DNA of 38,661 nucleotides from Mesorhizobium sp. WSM3860 (GCF_002294995.1 NZ_NSGF01000034.1:1-38661), one strand, 5' to 3'. Positions 9,549-19,119 are shown, counted from the first letter of the stretch. Numbers and translations are program-made. The notes: generated from the letters alone by a model not told the origin.

Positions 9549-9757
9549 TCTCCGGCCACACTCGATCGAGAGAGCGTCAGACCCACATCCCAGGAACAAG
9601 CACAATGGCGAGGTTCACAGCACAACATGAGAAGCCGGGAACCTGCCCCTCTTCACTCACAACATCTTGTTTCAGTAGGAATTAGCAGCTTCCCACAATC
9701 TGCTGCCCCCGACGATGGGATCCATGTTCTTGCCGCTCTTTGCGGCGGTCGGTGGCT

Positions 9758-9785
9758 CGTCTGCCCGGCTCTTGCCGGGCAGACG
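9758..9785 (-). terminator. Strong hairpin after the cold-shock gene
   Basis: A 12-bp perfect stem (CGTCTGCCCGGC / GCCGGGCAGACG) with a 4-nt loop lies 9 nt past the cold-shock gene stop. There is no long U-tract, so it may act as a 3' stabilising structure or an atypical terminator. Confidence 0.6.
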
Positions 9786-9793
9786 CAGAAAGT

Positions 9794-10006
9794 TCAGCCA
9801 GCTTTGCTGAGACTGCCAGCGGAGGACTTGCCGGTACGGCGGTCCTGTTCGATCTCGTAGTTGATTTTCTGGCCTTCATTAAGGGTCGAAAGGCCCGCTC
9901 GCTCCACAGCCGAAATGTGGACGAAAACATCCTGACCGCCATTGTCGGGCTGGATAAATCCAAATCCCTTGGTGCTGTTGAACCACTTTACCGTTCCGGT
10001 CGCCAT
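9794..10006 (-). CDS. cspA: Cold-shock domain protein (CspA family)
   Basis: A 70-residue single-stranded nucleic-acid-binding protein. RNP1 (KGFGFI) and RNP2 (VFVHI) are intact after MATGTVKWFN. The ATG at 10006 is chosen because it fits the family start and has AAGGAA 8 nt upstream. The C-terminus is slightly longer than canonical (TGKSSAGSLSKAG). Such proteins act as RNA chaperones; many are not cold induced. Monocistronic with a strong downstream hairpin. Confidence 0.93.
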   Translation of the reverse strand: MATGTVKWFNSTKGFGFIQPDNGGQDVFVHISAVERAGLSTLNEGQKINYEIEQDRRTGKSSAGSLSKAG

Positions 10007-10216
10007 AATCGTATTCCTTTGTAACCATGTCGATGTGGAGCAGGCCATAAGCCAGTCCGCTTCATATCCGAGATTTCAGGAGCAGCAAAAGCGAAAATGC
10101 AAAAGCCCTGCTCAATCGCAAAGCGGCTCGCGACCTCGGGCGTTGGGGCAGACGATGAGCGCTCGGACAGCGTCGGCGACCGCATACGTATCGCTCCGGT
10201 CTGCGATTCAACGTTA

Positions 10217-10897
10217 TTACAACCCCAGTTTCCTCTTGAGTTCCGCGTTCTCCTTGCGCAAGCGTTCCGCGAGCAGGCTCTTCAGGCGCTTGTTTTCTTC
10301 CTCAAGCGCCACGAGGTCCTTCAGATTGTCACCATCCGATGCAGGCCGCGCAGCCTTCTTCCATTGATAGTAGGTCTGTTCCGAGATGCCGGCCTGCTTT
10401 ACGGCAGCTTTGTGAGTGGCGCCGCCACTGATAGACTTCTCTATCTGGGCGAGCATCTGGGGACGCTCCTTTTCAGAGTAAATCTTCCGAGTCCGCACAG
10501 CCACTGCTGGTGCTTCCTTCGCCTGAGTCGCAGTATTGGCAGCATTCTTCCGAGCAGGCTGCCTAGGCTCAGCCTTCGCCTTCCGCAACCGTGCGGCTAC
10601 CTTCTTTCCAGGCGTCTCCCCTTTGGCTGCCGGTTCCGTTGCAGTTATTACTGATTCAGCGTCCAAGGGATTTGCCATGAGATGCTCCGCTCGCGGTTTC
10701 GCCATGTGTTCAGCATCAAGCGCTACGGCACTAGAGTCAACAAGGCGCCGATTTGGCAACTCCATCTCCTCTAGTTCCCTTGTTGTCTCGGCCATTGCTG
10801 CGGAGAGATCGACATCGCTCCAGATGGAACGACCCTGTTTTTGAGAACTGCGCTTCTGTCTGATCTCCACGGTGAACGGTCGGGTCTGCCGCCTCAT
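10217..10897 (-). CDS. SyrB-like regulatory protein
   Basis: 226 residues from the ATG at 10897 (AAGGAAGAA Shine-Dalgarno; a GTG at 10918 is also possible). The N-terminus (RPFTVEIRQKR, GRSIWSDVDLSAA) resembles SyrB of Sinorhizobium meliloti, a repressor of the symbiotic activator SyrM. A low-complexity Ala/Lys-rich linker follows. The C-terminal ~85 residues hold an IS3 OrfA-like helix-turn-helix (AAVKQAGISEQTYYQWKK) and a leucine-rich coiled coil (LKDLVALEEENKRLKSLLAERL...). Many rhizobial symbiosis regions carry several such paralogs with unproven roles. Family assignment is good; regulatory targets are unknown. Confidence 0.8.
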   Translation of the reverse strand: MRRQTRPFTVEIRQKRSSQKQGRSIWSDVDLSAAMAETTRELEEMELPNRRLVDSSAVALDAEHMAKPRAEHLMANPLDAESVITATEPAAKGETPGKKVAARLRKAKAEPRQPARKNAANTATQAKEAPAVAVRTRKIYSEKERPQMLAQIEKSISGGATHKAAVKQAGISEQTYYQWKKAARPASDGDNLKDLVALEEENKRLKSLLAERLRKENAELKRKLGL

Positions 10898-10918
10898 AAT
10901 TTCTTCCTTGTTGGACAC

Positions 10919-11398
10919 GCATTACGCGGAAGTCGCGGCAGACGACGAACGAACGTCTGGCCCTTCTGCTGTCGCCCGAGCTATATGCATCCGACGGCAC
11001 GAGCAAGCCTGCTGGCTATTCACACCCTGAACAGACCATTTTTTATGAAGCTTGTGAGCAGGTAGGCTGCCGCTATGAACTTTCGCCTCATCGCTCGATT
11101 GATTGTGAGCAAGCGCCGAGGGTTGACCCCAAGCTGATCACCATCAAGCGCGTGACTTTACTGGCAAATTCATAACCTCGGAAGGTCACTTCGGCGCCGA
11201 CAGTGGAGACCCTCTCTTTCATATTCTGATGGTGGATCACCGTGTTACGGTCAACTTGTCAGGGATCAATCTTCCGCGCTCAGTCGCAAAGAGTGTCGCC
11301 CTATTGTCGGCTTGGCTGTGACCGAATGCGTGCTCCGTCGGATTCAGGAGCACATGGACAGAATCCATGATGGACGCGTCTTAAGGAGTGCTGCCGCA
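10919..11398. other. Intergenic region, no gene recognised
   Basis: Lies between the SyrB-like start and the monooxygenase stop. It contains ACAATCAATC on the minus strand (near 11096-11106), like the 3' half of a nod box, but the 5' half is not at the required spacing. Confidence 0.5.
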
Positions 11399-12433
11399 TC
11401 AAGGTCGGTCAACTCGAGCCATAATTGCCGATTGAATTGCCGCTGCCGTATATAGGGAAGCATCTAACGACAGATTCCCAAATGCAAGTTGACAAAGGAG
11501 GTAGTTTGCACCTGCCTTTTCCAGCTGGTCAAGAAGAGCTTGTCCCGCAGAAGCTGCCGTTCCTACTACGCACAATTCCTTCTCGATTGCCGCATCGAAA
11601 GTCAGCGGCAGGTTTGGTGGAGTCGGCATGGCGTTGAGATCGTAAAGGAATTTAAAGCTCTTAAGCCACCGTTCGTAAGCAGGTGCGGCGAGTGAACGTG
11701 CATCTGTTTCAGAACGCCCAATCACGACCATTCGGAGCAATCCAAGAAATGGCGCTTGGTCGCCCGCGTCGCTGGTGTGCTCTCGACCGGCGCGGAAGGC
11801 ATCAGTAATTCTGCGAACGGAAGAGGAATGTCCCACGCACGCGATGTTCACGCCATTCGCAGCGGCCCAGGCTGCTGGTTCGGGTCGGTTCGTGGCGATC
11901 CAAGTCGGCGGATGCGGACGCTGATGAGCTCTTAGCGTCAGCGGAACGCTGTTCAACTCGAAATGGCGGCCTTGATAAGATAGCGTGCCGCCTTTCAGCG
12001 CATTCATAAGAATTTCGGAGGCTTCCGCATAGTGGTCTGGCGCCGCGTCCGAGCCAATCCCAAAATAACCCAATTCGATCGGGAGCGAGCCGCGCCCTAT
12101 CCCAAGTTCGAGCCTACCACCGCTCAATTGATCCAGCATACAGATCTCTTCGAACGCACGTAGCGGATGATAGAGGGCGAGCAGCATTACCAATGGACCC
12201 ACACGAAGGCGTCGGGTTCGTTGGGCTACGCTCGACAAGAACAGATTCGGTGATGGACCTCTCCCATGTGGGGTACAATGGTGCTCTGCGAGATGATATG
12301 CATAGAACCCAAGCTGATCGCACGCCTCCGCTAACTTCAGGCGATCTTCGTATTGTCGGGCTATATCAAGGCCGTCCTCGTCCAGATGATCGAAGATGCC
12401 GACAGCTAGGTCTGAAGGAAAGATCTTATTCAT
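11399..12433 (-). CDS. Luciferase-like (LLM) flavin monooxygenase, Y4wF-like
   Basis: 344 residues, full length for the bacterial luciferase-like family of reduced-flavin-dependent oxygenases. Family blocks are present: FYAYHLAEHH near residue 45, RLRVGPLVMLLALYHPLR near 75, DQLSGGRLELGIGRG near 100, and YLLCQLAFGN near the C-terminus. The ATG has GGAGA upstream. It lies 107 nt downstream of a HisC-like aminotransferase on the same strand. This pair resembles y4wE-y4wF of Rhizobium sp. NGR234, reported as needed for flavonoid-induced indole-3-acetic acid production. The substrate is not readable from sequence; an aromatic amino-acid derivative is an inference from the neighbours. Confidence 0.85.
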   Translation of the reverse strand: MNKIFPSDLAVGIFDHLDEDGLDIARQYEDRLKLAEACDQLGFYAYHLAEHHCTPHGRGPSPNLFLSSVAQRTRRLRVGPLVMLLALYHPLRAFEEICMLDQLSGGRLELGIGRGSLPIELGYFGIGSDAAPDHYAEASEILMNALKGGTLSYQGRHFELNSVPLTLRAHQRPHPPTWIATNRPEPAAWAAANGVNIACVGHSSSVRRITDAFRAGREHTSDAGDQAPFLGLLRMVVIGRSETDARSLAAPAYERWLKSFKFLYDLNAMPTPPNLPLTFDAAIEKELCVVGTAASAGQALLDQLEKAGANYLLCQLAFGNLSLDASLYTAAAIQSAIMARVDRP

Positions 12434-12540
12434 CGAGTCTCCAGATTTTAAACAACAAGCCCCACTGCCTGCATGTCACAAGCAATTCAAACGTCTTTCC
12501 GCTACGTATCGCGTTGATTATTTGACTGACAACGCCGAGA

Positions 12541-13662
12541 CTAGCCCCGTGCTAGCTGAGGTGTTGATGTTGGCATCTTAAGTGCCCTACTAATATGCCC
12601 AGCAGCACTGAGAAAAGCATCCATGTGCTCTTTTGTACCGATGCTGACGCGGATGTGATTTTCCAAGCCTTTATCGGGAAAGTAAGCAACAAGTATTTTT
12701 TTCTTTGCAAAGGCTGATTGCCACCATGAGCCGTCCTGTGCGGGCACGCGGGCTAGCAAGAAGTTTGTGTGGGAAGGCGTTACGGAAAATCCGAGTTGCG
12801 ATAGCGCGAGCGTCACTCGCTGTCGTTGATGCTTGATGTGTTTGTGATTGTCTGCATAGGCGGCGCGATGCGCAAGGACGCTGATACCAATCGCATGCCC
12901 GATCACATTCATGTTGAAGACGTTCTGGATGTTGCGTAGCCTGCCAATAATTTCGGGGTGACCGAAACCAAAACCGACGCGAATGCCCGCGGCAGCATAG
13001 CTTTTAGAAAATGTTCTAAGGACCAGAAGGTTCGAATAACGATTGATGAGGCGCAGACCATTCTCGGGTGCAAAGTCGACGTAGGCCTCATCCAGCACGA
13101 TCAAGCGGTCCGATTTCGCCAGCAGGCGCTCGATATGGGCCACCGGAATGAACGTTCCGGTCGGATTGTTCGGATTGGCCAACAGAATGAACTTGGCGTC
13201 CTTTGCAGGACCGAAGAGCAATTGCTCCATCGGCAAGGAATGATCTTCGCTAAACTCGATTTCGAGAAATTGAGCACCCTGCAACATGGCAAGTTTGCGG
13301 TTGAACGAAAACCCTGGCGACATCATCGCCACGCTATCTCCCGAAGCAAGGAAAGCTCTGTAGACAAGTCCAAGCAGTTCAGACGAGCCGTTACCAGCGA
13401 TCACCTGATCCACGGAGACGCTGTAGGCATTTGCGGCGGCTTCCCTCAAGCTGATGTTATCGTCTTCTGGATATAGATATTGGCGTTCGAGAGCCGAAAT
13501 CGCACTTTGCATTACTAGATTTGGAAGCGGTAATGGGTTCTCATTCGTATTTAGTTTTACCCAACTTGCATCCGGCGCTGCTCTATTGGATGGCAGAGGA
13601 TCTAACTGTCTCGTCACTTGAGAAAGGGACGAGAGCACACTCTGCAGTTTTGCATCGGACAT
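12541..13662 (-). CDS. HisC-family PLP aminotransferase, Y4wE-like
   Basis: 373 residues, class I/II aminotransferase fold. Seen: NTNENPLPLP near the N-terminus, GNGSSELL, NPNNPTGTF, LDEAYVDF, and the PLP-lysine block RTFSKSYAAAGIRVGF. Histidinol-phosphate aminotransferases and broad aromatic aminotransferases share these features. The ATG at 13662 has GGAG 6 nt upstream. With the LLM monooxygenase just downstream and a prephenate dehydratase 3 kb away, a role with aromatic 2-oxo acids (phenylpyruvate or indolepyruvate) is more likely than histidine synthesis. A NifA-type site is about 90-105 nt upstream. Confidence 0.85.
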   Translation of the reverse strand: MSDAKLQSVLSSLSQVTRQLDPLPSNRAAPDASWVKLNTNENPLPLPNLVMQSAISALERQYLYPEDDNISLREAAANAYSVSVDQVIAGNGSSELLGLVYRAFLASGDSVAMMSPGFSFNRKLAMLQGAQFLEIEFSEDHSLPMEQLLFGPAKDAKFILLANPNNPTGTFIPVAHIERLLAKSDRLIVLDEAYVDFAPENGLRLINRYSNLLVLRTFSKSYAAAGIRVGFGFGHPEIIGRLRNIQNVFNMNVIGHAIGISVLAHRAAYADNHKHIKHQRQRVTLALSQLGFSVTPSHTNFLLARVPAQDGSWWQSAFAKKKILVAYFPDKGLENHIRVSIGTKEHMDAFLSAAGHISRALKMPTSTPQLARG

Positions 13663-13751
13663 GTTTTTCTCCGTGTCGGTCGCAGAGGGAATCCGGGATG
13701 AACCGATGGTCGAGAGCAGTTGGCCGACTGACGGTACGTTTACACCGCCTC

Positions 13752-13767
13752 TGTCAGCATATTGACA
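13752..13767. promoter_or_regulatory. Candidate NifA upstream activator sequence
   Basis: TGT-N10-ACA (TGTCAGCATATTGACA) 90-105 nt before the aminotransferase start. I could not find a convincing -24/-12 GG-N10-GC sigma-54 element on either side, so it stays a candidate. Confidence 0.35.
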
Positions 13768-14986
13768 CCGTGAGCTCGGGCGAGCTGTCGTCCCGGTCGA
13801 ATTGACGCCGACGCTCAGGTCCGCATCTACTCGTCATGGTGCCTCGGTGGTCCTTTCAAGGACGCTTGATGCAGTATTTCCTCAGCGTGTACCCAATGTG
13901 GCGCGGCGTCGGTCCAAGCAGGCGCCGCCTTTGCCTGCACTTGCCCCACATCTCTCCATGGCCGCGATGACACGCTCGCGATCTCACCTACTCGCACCTT
14001 TAACGAGGCTTCGCTGGCGGGCGCCAGCAGTTTCTGATCGCTGACGACGGGCGGGACCGTAGCGGCGGCCCAAGGAGCAGCCTCATTCGGCGGTGTGGCC
14101 AGCCTGGCTGGCATCATCGGCCCCCGTTGCACCAACCATGTTGCCCGATCCGCTCTTCCACGACGCCGCGGAAAAACTCTGTCCGCGGTGCAGGCGAAGT
14201 AGTTTCTGCCGATCGACGGCCCCGCGCTAATACCGCTGTCCGCTGCATGCAATTGCGGGTTTCCAGGTCGGTCACCTGATCACGGGCAAGCGCGAAAAAC
14301 GTCCGGGCTATAAGTCGGGGCGCCGGAACGTGGTCGGGTGCACAGCGGGGCGATGGCAGGCGCATGGCTTTCCTTTCATGAATCGCGACCCTCGACTGGC
14401 TTCTGCACGCCGCAACCGCACGTTGATTCAACAGACCGGAATGGAGCAGGAGAGTCAATCGAGCTTTCTTTCATTTGCGAAAGGAAACTCGGCGCTCATG
14501 ATAGAATTCCATCAGCGTGCCGCATGAAATCGCCGTCGAAGCCAAAGGCAGTGCTCGGCGTGGCCTACCAGGGTCTAGCTGATTGCTGGCAAGACCGTTC
14601 GGTACAGGATGGCCTCGGGCGGAGGTCAGTGGACGCATGATAGCACCTTTGCCGCGTCTTGGTTGTTCCAAGTTCATGTTGATCACCTAAGGTCTCGAAA
14701 AGGACGAGGACATCGAATTCATTGTCGAGAGTGGCATCCGGTTCGGCTCACTCAAGCACCTGCTCTTCACGACCGCCGAAAGCAGCGAAGGCAGTTTCCT
14801 CGGCTTGTTCACCGAAGGCGCGTGCGGCGGCCAGGGAGCGGAGAGTTCTGCTTGATCCATTGCTCTGTGTCTGCTTCGGGCATCGGCACAGCTTAACTGA
14901 GTGGCTGATATGCTGAAGGGTTTCGGGTGCCGTCAGGCGCGTACGAAAGCCTCTCATGCAGGAACCCGCGGGCAGCGGGCGGTGAG
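13768..14986. other. Long region without a recognisable gene
   Basis: About 1.2 kb. Coding-like composition appears in pieces: minus-strand reading 14252-13830, minus-strand reading near 14290-14140 (FFALARDQVTDLETRNCM), and plus-strand reading at 14690-14870 (DEDIEFIVESGIRFGSLKHL, ending in a stop). No piece matches a family I know and frames are broken. It probably holds degraded genes. Confidence 0.4.
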
Positions 14987-15840
14987 CTATGGGGATTTGT
15001 GTTTCGAGGTGTGCCAGCGACTGTCGCGAACGTCCGCGCGCGGTGCTGTCAGCGCGAGGAAGCAGCTTTCCGACCAGGTCGGGAAGCCTGTCGATAACGG
15101 CGCTGGGGTTCGGGTGCCGGGCGAGCGGCGCCACAGCGAAGCGCACATGTGTTTCCGTTGACCAGCGCCGACGCAGCGCGGTCGTGTGGCCAAACGGGCC
15201 GTGCCGGTTCGGGCGGTCTCCCGGTTCGTCGTCCGTGCGCCCGGCGGTCCGCGGCGCGGCTGCCTGGAGCGTTCGAACACCTCGATGACGATCATGCGCC
15301 CGCCGCAGCACGGGCACGGCGGGCGGGAGTCGTCCGGTTCCGCCGGAGGATCGTTCGTGACGGCAGGCGCGGCCGCCAACAGTTGGCGAGCGAGCGCGAG
15401 GCAGTCCTTGCGAGAGCCGCCTGCGAGCAGGCCGTAGTGGCGGATGCGATGGAAGCCGCGCGGCAGGACATGAAGCAGGAAGCGGCGAATGAACTCGTCA
15501 GTCGCGAGCGTCATGACCTGCTGCCGGTCGGTGCCGTCGCGGCGATAATCCTTGTAGCGGAAGGTGACGCCAGCCTCTTCGAAGGCGACCAGGCGGCGGT
15601 TCGAGATCGCGACCCGATGCGTGTATCGCGACAGGTAGGCGAGGACCGCCTCCGGCCCGGCGAACGGCGCCTTTGCGTAGACAACCCAGCGCTTCTTCCT
15701 GACCGGCGACAGGTGGCGTGGGAACGCCCGTCGCTTGGCGATGTGCGCCATCGATCCGAAGAAGGCGAGCCGGCCAGCGTCGTGCAGCGTGAGCAGCGGG
15801 TGAGGAACAGGCGGCGAAAGAGCGGTCTTATGTAGCAAAC
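14987..15840 (-). pseudogene. IS91-family transposase, C-terminal part
   Basis: Carries KRWVVYAKAPFAGPEAVLAY, LSRYTHRVAISNRRLVAFEE, VTFRYKDYRRDG, DEFIRRFLLHVLPRGFHRIR and HYGLLAG, followed by a CPCCGGRM zinc-binding pair. These are typical of IS91/IS801 HUH (Y2) transposases. The N-terminal side breaks off around 15840; in a neighbouring frame LFRRLFL can still be read, showing a frameshift close to the break. The N-terminus and the HUH motif are absent, so it is inactive. Confidence 0.85.
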
Positions 15841-15891
15841 GCACCAACATTCCGACTGCCGCGACCTAGCGGGTTCCCATAAAATCCGGGA

Positions 15892-16308
15892 ATGCCAAGA
15901 GTTGCCGCTATCGTCCGCTCCACCCGATACGAACACGCAATCAACGCTCTGGTCGCGAAGCGCTCCGAGATATCCGGTCTTATCCGCTTCAAGGGCGCGG
16001 ACCTGGCTCACCAACTCGTCCACATAGACGCGGTGCTGCTGATCCTTGGCTACAAGGGCGACCCGTCGCAAATCGTGCCGCTACGCCGTGCGCCAAGCCA
16101 ATTCCGCAGGGGCGAACTTTGGCGGCTGATCCTGAAGCACGAAGCCGAAGGCAGCACGTCAAACCGGGAAACCGCCACTCGCATCGCGCAGGCGAAGGGA
16201 TGGGACGCCTCGCGTATCAAGCCGCTCATGAACAACATCAAGACGGCCAAGGGACGGCGACGGCGGGCTTTGGCGGCACGAGCCGACCCGCGCCAAGGCG
16301 ACGCGTAG
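15892..16308 (+). CDS. Hypothetical protein within the disrupted IS91 element
   Basis: 138 residues, basic and mostly helical (AINALVAKRSEISGLIRFKG... , HIDAVLLILGY). I recall small uncharacterised alphaproteobacterial proteins with an ALxxKRxEI...HLDAxLxLF pattern, but no function. The C-terminal half (NRETATRIAQAKGWD) might bind nucleic acid. The first of three plus-strand genes lying between the two halves of the broken transposase. Confidence 0.6.
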   Translation: MPRVAAIVRSTRYEHAINALVAKRSEISGLIRFKGADLAHQLVHIDAVLLILGYKGDPSQIVPLRRAPSQFRRGELWRLILKHEAEGSTSNRETATRIAQAKGWDASRIKPLMNNIKTAKGRRRRALAARADPRQGDA

Positions 16309-16573
16309 GCTCAAGAGAGTTCGAAGAATTGGGCGTGGCGTGGAAATCGAAGCAAAACTTTGCGCAGAACAAGAAAAATCCTGCTAACTCACTTTGCTTA
16401 AATGCAAAAGAGCCCCTACACTATGCAGTGGGTTTAGTCGGGGCGCCACCCTACTACAACCATATCGACAGTGCGAACCATCGAGAAGCCAAGCTTACCG
16501 AACGGGGAGTTTTTGTCGATATGGTGGTTATCTTGCGGCACTCTGAGATTTTGGCTGTGTGGGAGGATTTTTT

Positions 16574-16804
16574 GTGGCAAGCATCGGGCAAGCGCTTCTA
16601 ATCAAATACGGTTTAGGCACTCAGCCGTCGCCGGAGCGCCAGCAAGAGTGGGCGCGTTTAACGCGGCAATACATCAAGGACGGTCAGCCGCCAGACAGGG
16701 CCGGCGAGAACGCCGCCAAGGTTCTATTTCGGGATTTCCACACACGCGTCTATGCTTCGGAAGCCGACACAATCGAAATGCTGCTCCGAGAGGCCGGCAA
16801 ATAG
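16574..16804 (+). CDS. Small hypothetical protein, first of a coupled gene pair
   Basis: 76 residues from a GTG at 16574, chosen for the strong GGGAGGA at 16560-16566, 7 nt upstream. Soluble, with no recognised domain (ERQQEWARLTRQYIKDGQPP, GENAAKVLFRDF). Its stop overlaps the next GTG by one base (TAGTG), so the two are translationally coupled. A two-gene accessory cassette is suggested. Confidence 0.6.
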   Translation: MASIGQALLIKYGLGTQPSPERQQEWARLTRQYIKDGQPPDRAGENAAKVLFRDFHTRVYASEADTIEMLLREAGK

Positions 16805-17394
16805 TGGATGACCTGGATAAGGTATGGGCTTGGCTTAATACTCCGGGAGCCACCGCAACCGTTTCGACTATAACGTTCGTAGTGGGCGGCGTGACGGGTT
16901 TTTTGGCCCGTAGTCTGACGAGCACGCCAGCTGAACGACAACAACATAGACAGCGGCTCTATGAAAACGGATTGCGTCACAAAGCCGAGAGGGAAAAGAG
17001 GTACATAGAGTTCCGAGAAGCTTTCGAGGCTTTTATAAAAAAGAAGAACTGCGGCGGTGAGTTAACGCTGGATGATTTTCAAAGCATATCAAAGGCAGGA
17101 GATTTATATTTCAGCGAGCTTAAAATGGCTGCTGATGCAATTTTGGGAAACTCAGTAGACAAACTGTCACGTGAGACCATCGTCACCGCCATAGCTGAGG
17201 CTCTCGAAAAAAACATTCCACTTTATTACCAGACATTGCATCGAATAGCTGAAAAAATTGGCGTTGCGTATAGCGGCGAATTTAAGCGGCATAACTACGA
17301 AAACTTGTACATAGTCGTCGAGAAATACGCTTCCAGTTCGGTTATTCCGCCCGTTGCCAATACCCGGCCCAAACTCGCGAAACGGGATGATTGA
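16804..17394 (+). CDS. Membrane-anchored hypothetical protein, second of a coupled pair
   Basis: 196 residues from the GTG at 16804 overlapping the previous stop. Residues ~16-37 (TVSTITFVVGGVTGFLARSL) form one membrane segment. A charged coiled-coil-like stretch (ERQQHRQRLYENGLRHKAER) and a helical domain (residues ~60-170) follow. The AT-richer codons and the absence of damage contrast with the surrounding IS91 debris, pointing to separate acquisition. The longer in-frame opening from 16471 has no better start. Function unknown; a small soluble protein coupled to a membrane protein would suit a defence or signalling pair, but nothing proves it. Confidence 0.65.
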   Translation: MDDLDKVWAWLNTPGATATVSTITFVVGGVTGFLARSLTSTPAERQQHRQRLYENGLRHKAEREKRYIEFREAFEAFIKKKNCGGELTLDDFQSISKAGDLYFSELKMAADAILGNSVDKLSRETIVTAIAEALEKNIPLYYQTLHRIAEKIGVAYSGEFKRHNYENLYIVVEKYASSSVIPPVANTRPKLAKRDD

Positions 17395-17473
17395 GCGCGC
17401 CGCCGAGGATGGCATAGGCGTTGCCGCCGTTTGACCGGCGATGGTGATCTTCCAGCCATGCGGCGGCGATGCG

Positions 17474-17650
17474 CTACTGGCCGCAGTCCCCGCAGGCCTC
17501 GACGTGACCGCCAAGGGCCGCGGTGCGGCAGTGCTCGATCGCCGACATCACCTTGAGCTGATGTAAGCTCAGGTGCCCTGCGTGGGTGGCCCGGTAGGCG
17601 GGCCCAGCAGCTCGGAAGATGTCGGCAACGTCCAGGTCCGCGCGCACCCG
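17474..17650 (-). pseudogene. IS91-family transposase, N-terminal fragment
   Basis: Minus-strand reading VADIFRAAGPAY, HAGHLSLHQLKVMSAIEHCR, TAALGGHVEACGDCGQ then a stop at 17474-17476. This is the N-terminal zinc-ribbon part of an IS91-type transposase (usual ...CRTAALGGHV--CE-CG). The expected continuation (NSCRNRHCPKCQ) is absent; the sequence after the stop is unrelated. Confidence 0.75.
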
Positions 17651-17652
17651 GT

Positions 17653-18553
17653 TCAGCCGGGAGGCGACTTATCCTCCATCAGCGCCATCAGCCGGTCGAG
17701 CGGCCCGGCAACCGCGTGGATCGTCCGGGTCGAGACCTTGGTGTAGAGCGCTGTCGTTTCGAGCTTGCTGTGCCCGAGCAGCACCTGGATGACGGGGATG
17801 TCGACATCCTGCTCGAGCAGGTGGGTGGCGAAGCTGTGCCGCAGAGTATGCGGGCTGACGCGCTTGCGGATGCCGGCGACTACGGCGGCTTCCTGAACCG
17901 CGCGATGGAGTTGCCGCGAGATCGGATCGGTGCAACTGCGTCCTGGGAACAGCCAGCCATACGGAAGCATCCCCCGCGACGCCGGCCTTCGCGCCACCAC
18001 AGCCGCAGCAGTTCCAAGAGTTGCGGCGAGAGCATGGCGTTGCGATCCTTGCGCCCTTTGCGCTGTTCGACGCGGATCAACATGCGTGTGCTGTCGATAT
18101 CATTGACCTTGAGGTGCGCGACCTCCGACACGCGCAGGCCCGCGCCATAGGCGACACCGAGCGCGGCCTTGTACTTGATGCCAGGCGCTGCTTCGAGCAG
18201 CCGCGCCGCTTCCTCCAGGTTCAGCACGTCCGGCAGCTTGCGTGGATGGCGCATGAGCACCAGCACACGGGCCAGATCCCGCCGCTTCAGCGTCACCAGG
18301 AACTGGAACCGCAACGCCGAGACCGCGCCGTTGATGGTTGCGGGCCCGAAGTCGTTCTCATGCTGATACAACTGGAAGCGACGGATGTCCTCGGGCGTCG
18401 CAGTATCGGGAGAGCGTCGGAGGAAGGCTGCGAAGCGCCGGACCTGACGGACGTAATCCTGCTGGGTATGGGGCCCAAGCCCCGCATGAGCATGTCTTGC
18501 TGCATGCGCTGGCGAAGTGGCGTGGTCGGTGCATCGGTCGACAGGGTATCCAT
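17653..18553 (-). pseudogene. IS91-associated tyrosine recombinase with two frameshifts
   Basis: Starts at an ATG at 18553 (MDTLSTDAPTTPLRQRM) after GAGAGGAAC. Near 18475 a one-base shift is needed to continue into TQQDYVRQVRRFAAFLRRSP and ATINGAVSALRF, then LDAAPGIKYKAALGVAYGAG-type sequence with the catalytic Arg in GAGLRVSEVAHL. Near 17970 a second shift leads to GWLFPGRSCTDPIS and the catalytic HTLRHSFATHLLEQ, LLGHSKLETT and final Tyr (ALYTKV). All catalytic residues are present if the frames are joined. Both shifts fall by short G/C runs, so sequencing error is possible. Confidence 0.8.
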
Positions 18554-19119
18554 GGCAAGTTCCTCTCGTTGAAGGAACTCCATGGTCAGATCGCAGCTTC
18601 TACCGCTCAAGACCAATGCCTGTCGCGCCATCTCAGAACGAAGCGCCCCTCCCGCGAAGCGGGTTCGTGCATGAGGCGCAAAGCAGCCATGTCGTGTTTG
18701 GGGCCGATACCCGACTGTCCGCTTCGCGGTGTGCACCGCGTGACACCTGCCGTTGAGCACTGCATGCACGTGGTCAGCTTCCGACCTCACCTCGGTCATT
18801 CTAACTACAAAGCCGTTTCCAATAGCGGACATTAGCCACCTGCTGTTTGCCCGAGTTAATGCCAGCGTATTGCAGTGGCGGGTATCATAGTTGCAATCGG
18901 TCTGGCGGCCTAAACCTCACCACGGCATGTCTTCGCCCATTGTCCTTGGATGCCAGCCATTGTCGGCCGGCGTCACCCGATCGATCAAGTCTTTGACTGT
19001 TCGCGATACTTGTGCCGCCAACATGTCCGAGCAATGTGGGGGAATCGAAGGTTGGCCTATAGCCAATCGCGTGAACGTCGGGCAGAAGTGCTCTCACGCG
19101 CTCATCTTGGACACCACTG

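Larger units (their letters stand above)
14987..18553 (-). mobile_element. Rearranged IS91-family element with an internal block of foreign genes
   Basis: In minus-strand order: a tyrosine recombinase ORF (18553-17653), the N-terminus of an IS91-type transposase (about 17650-17474), a block of three small plus-strand genes (15892-17394), then the C-terminal part of an IS91-type transposase (about 15840-14987). Recombinase followed by Y2 transposase is a layout known in IS91-like elements of Rhizobiales. The middle of the transposase (zinc-finger end through the first part of the catalytic domain) is missing, so the block replaced or accompanied a deletion. Outer ends were not located. Confidence 0.65.

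Noticed and set aside
9732..9746. Second small hairpin (GCCGC-TCTTT-GCGGC) near the cold-shock gene
   Set aside because: Only a 5-bp stem and no T-run; the 12-bp hairpin at 9758-9785 is the likely 3' element.
11090..11115. nod box upstream of the SyrB-like gene
   Set aside because: ACAATCAATC resembles the 3' part of a nod box, but the ATC and GATG elements are not at the required distances.
12481..12492. vir-box-like AGCAATTCAAAC before the monooxygenase
   Set aside because: Two mismatches, one in the CAATTG core, and opposite orientation to the gene; expected by chance.
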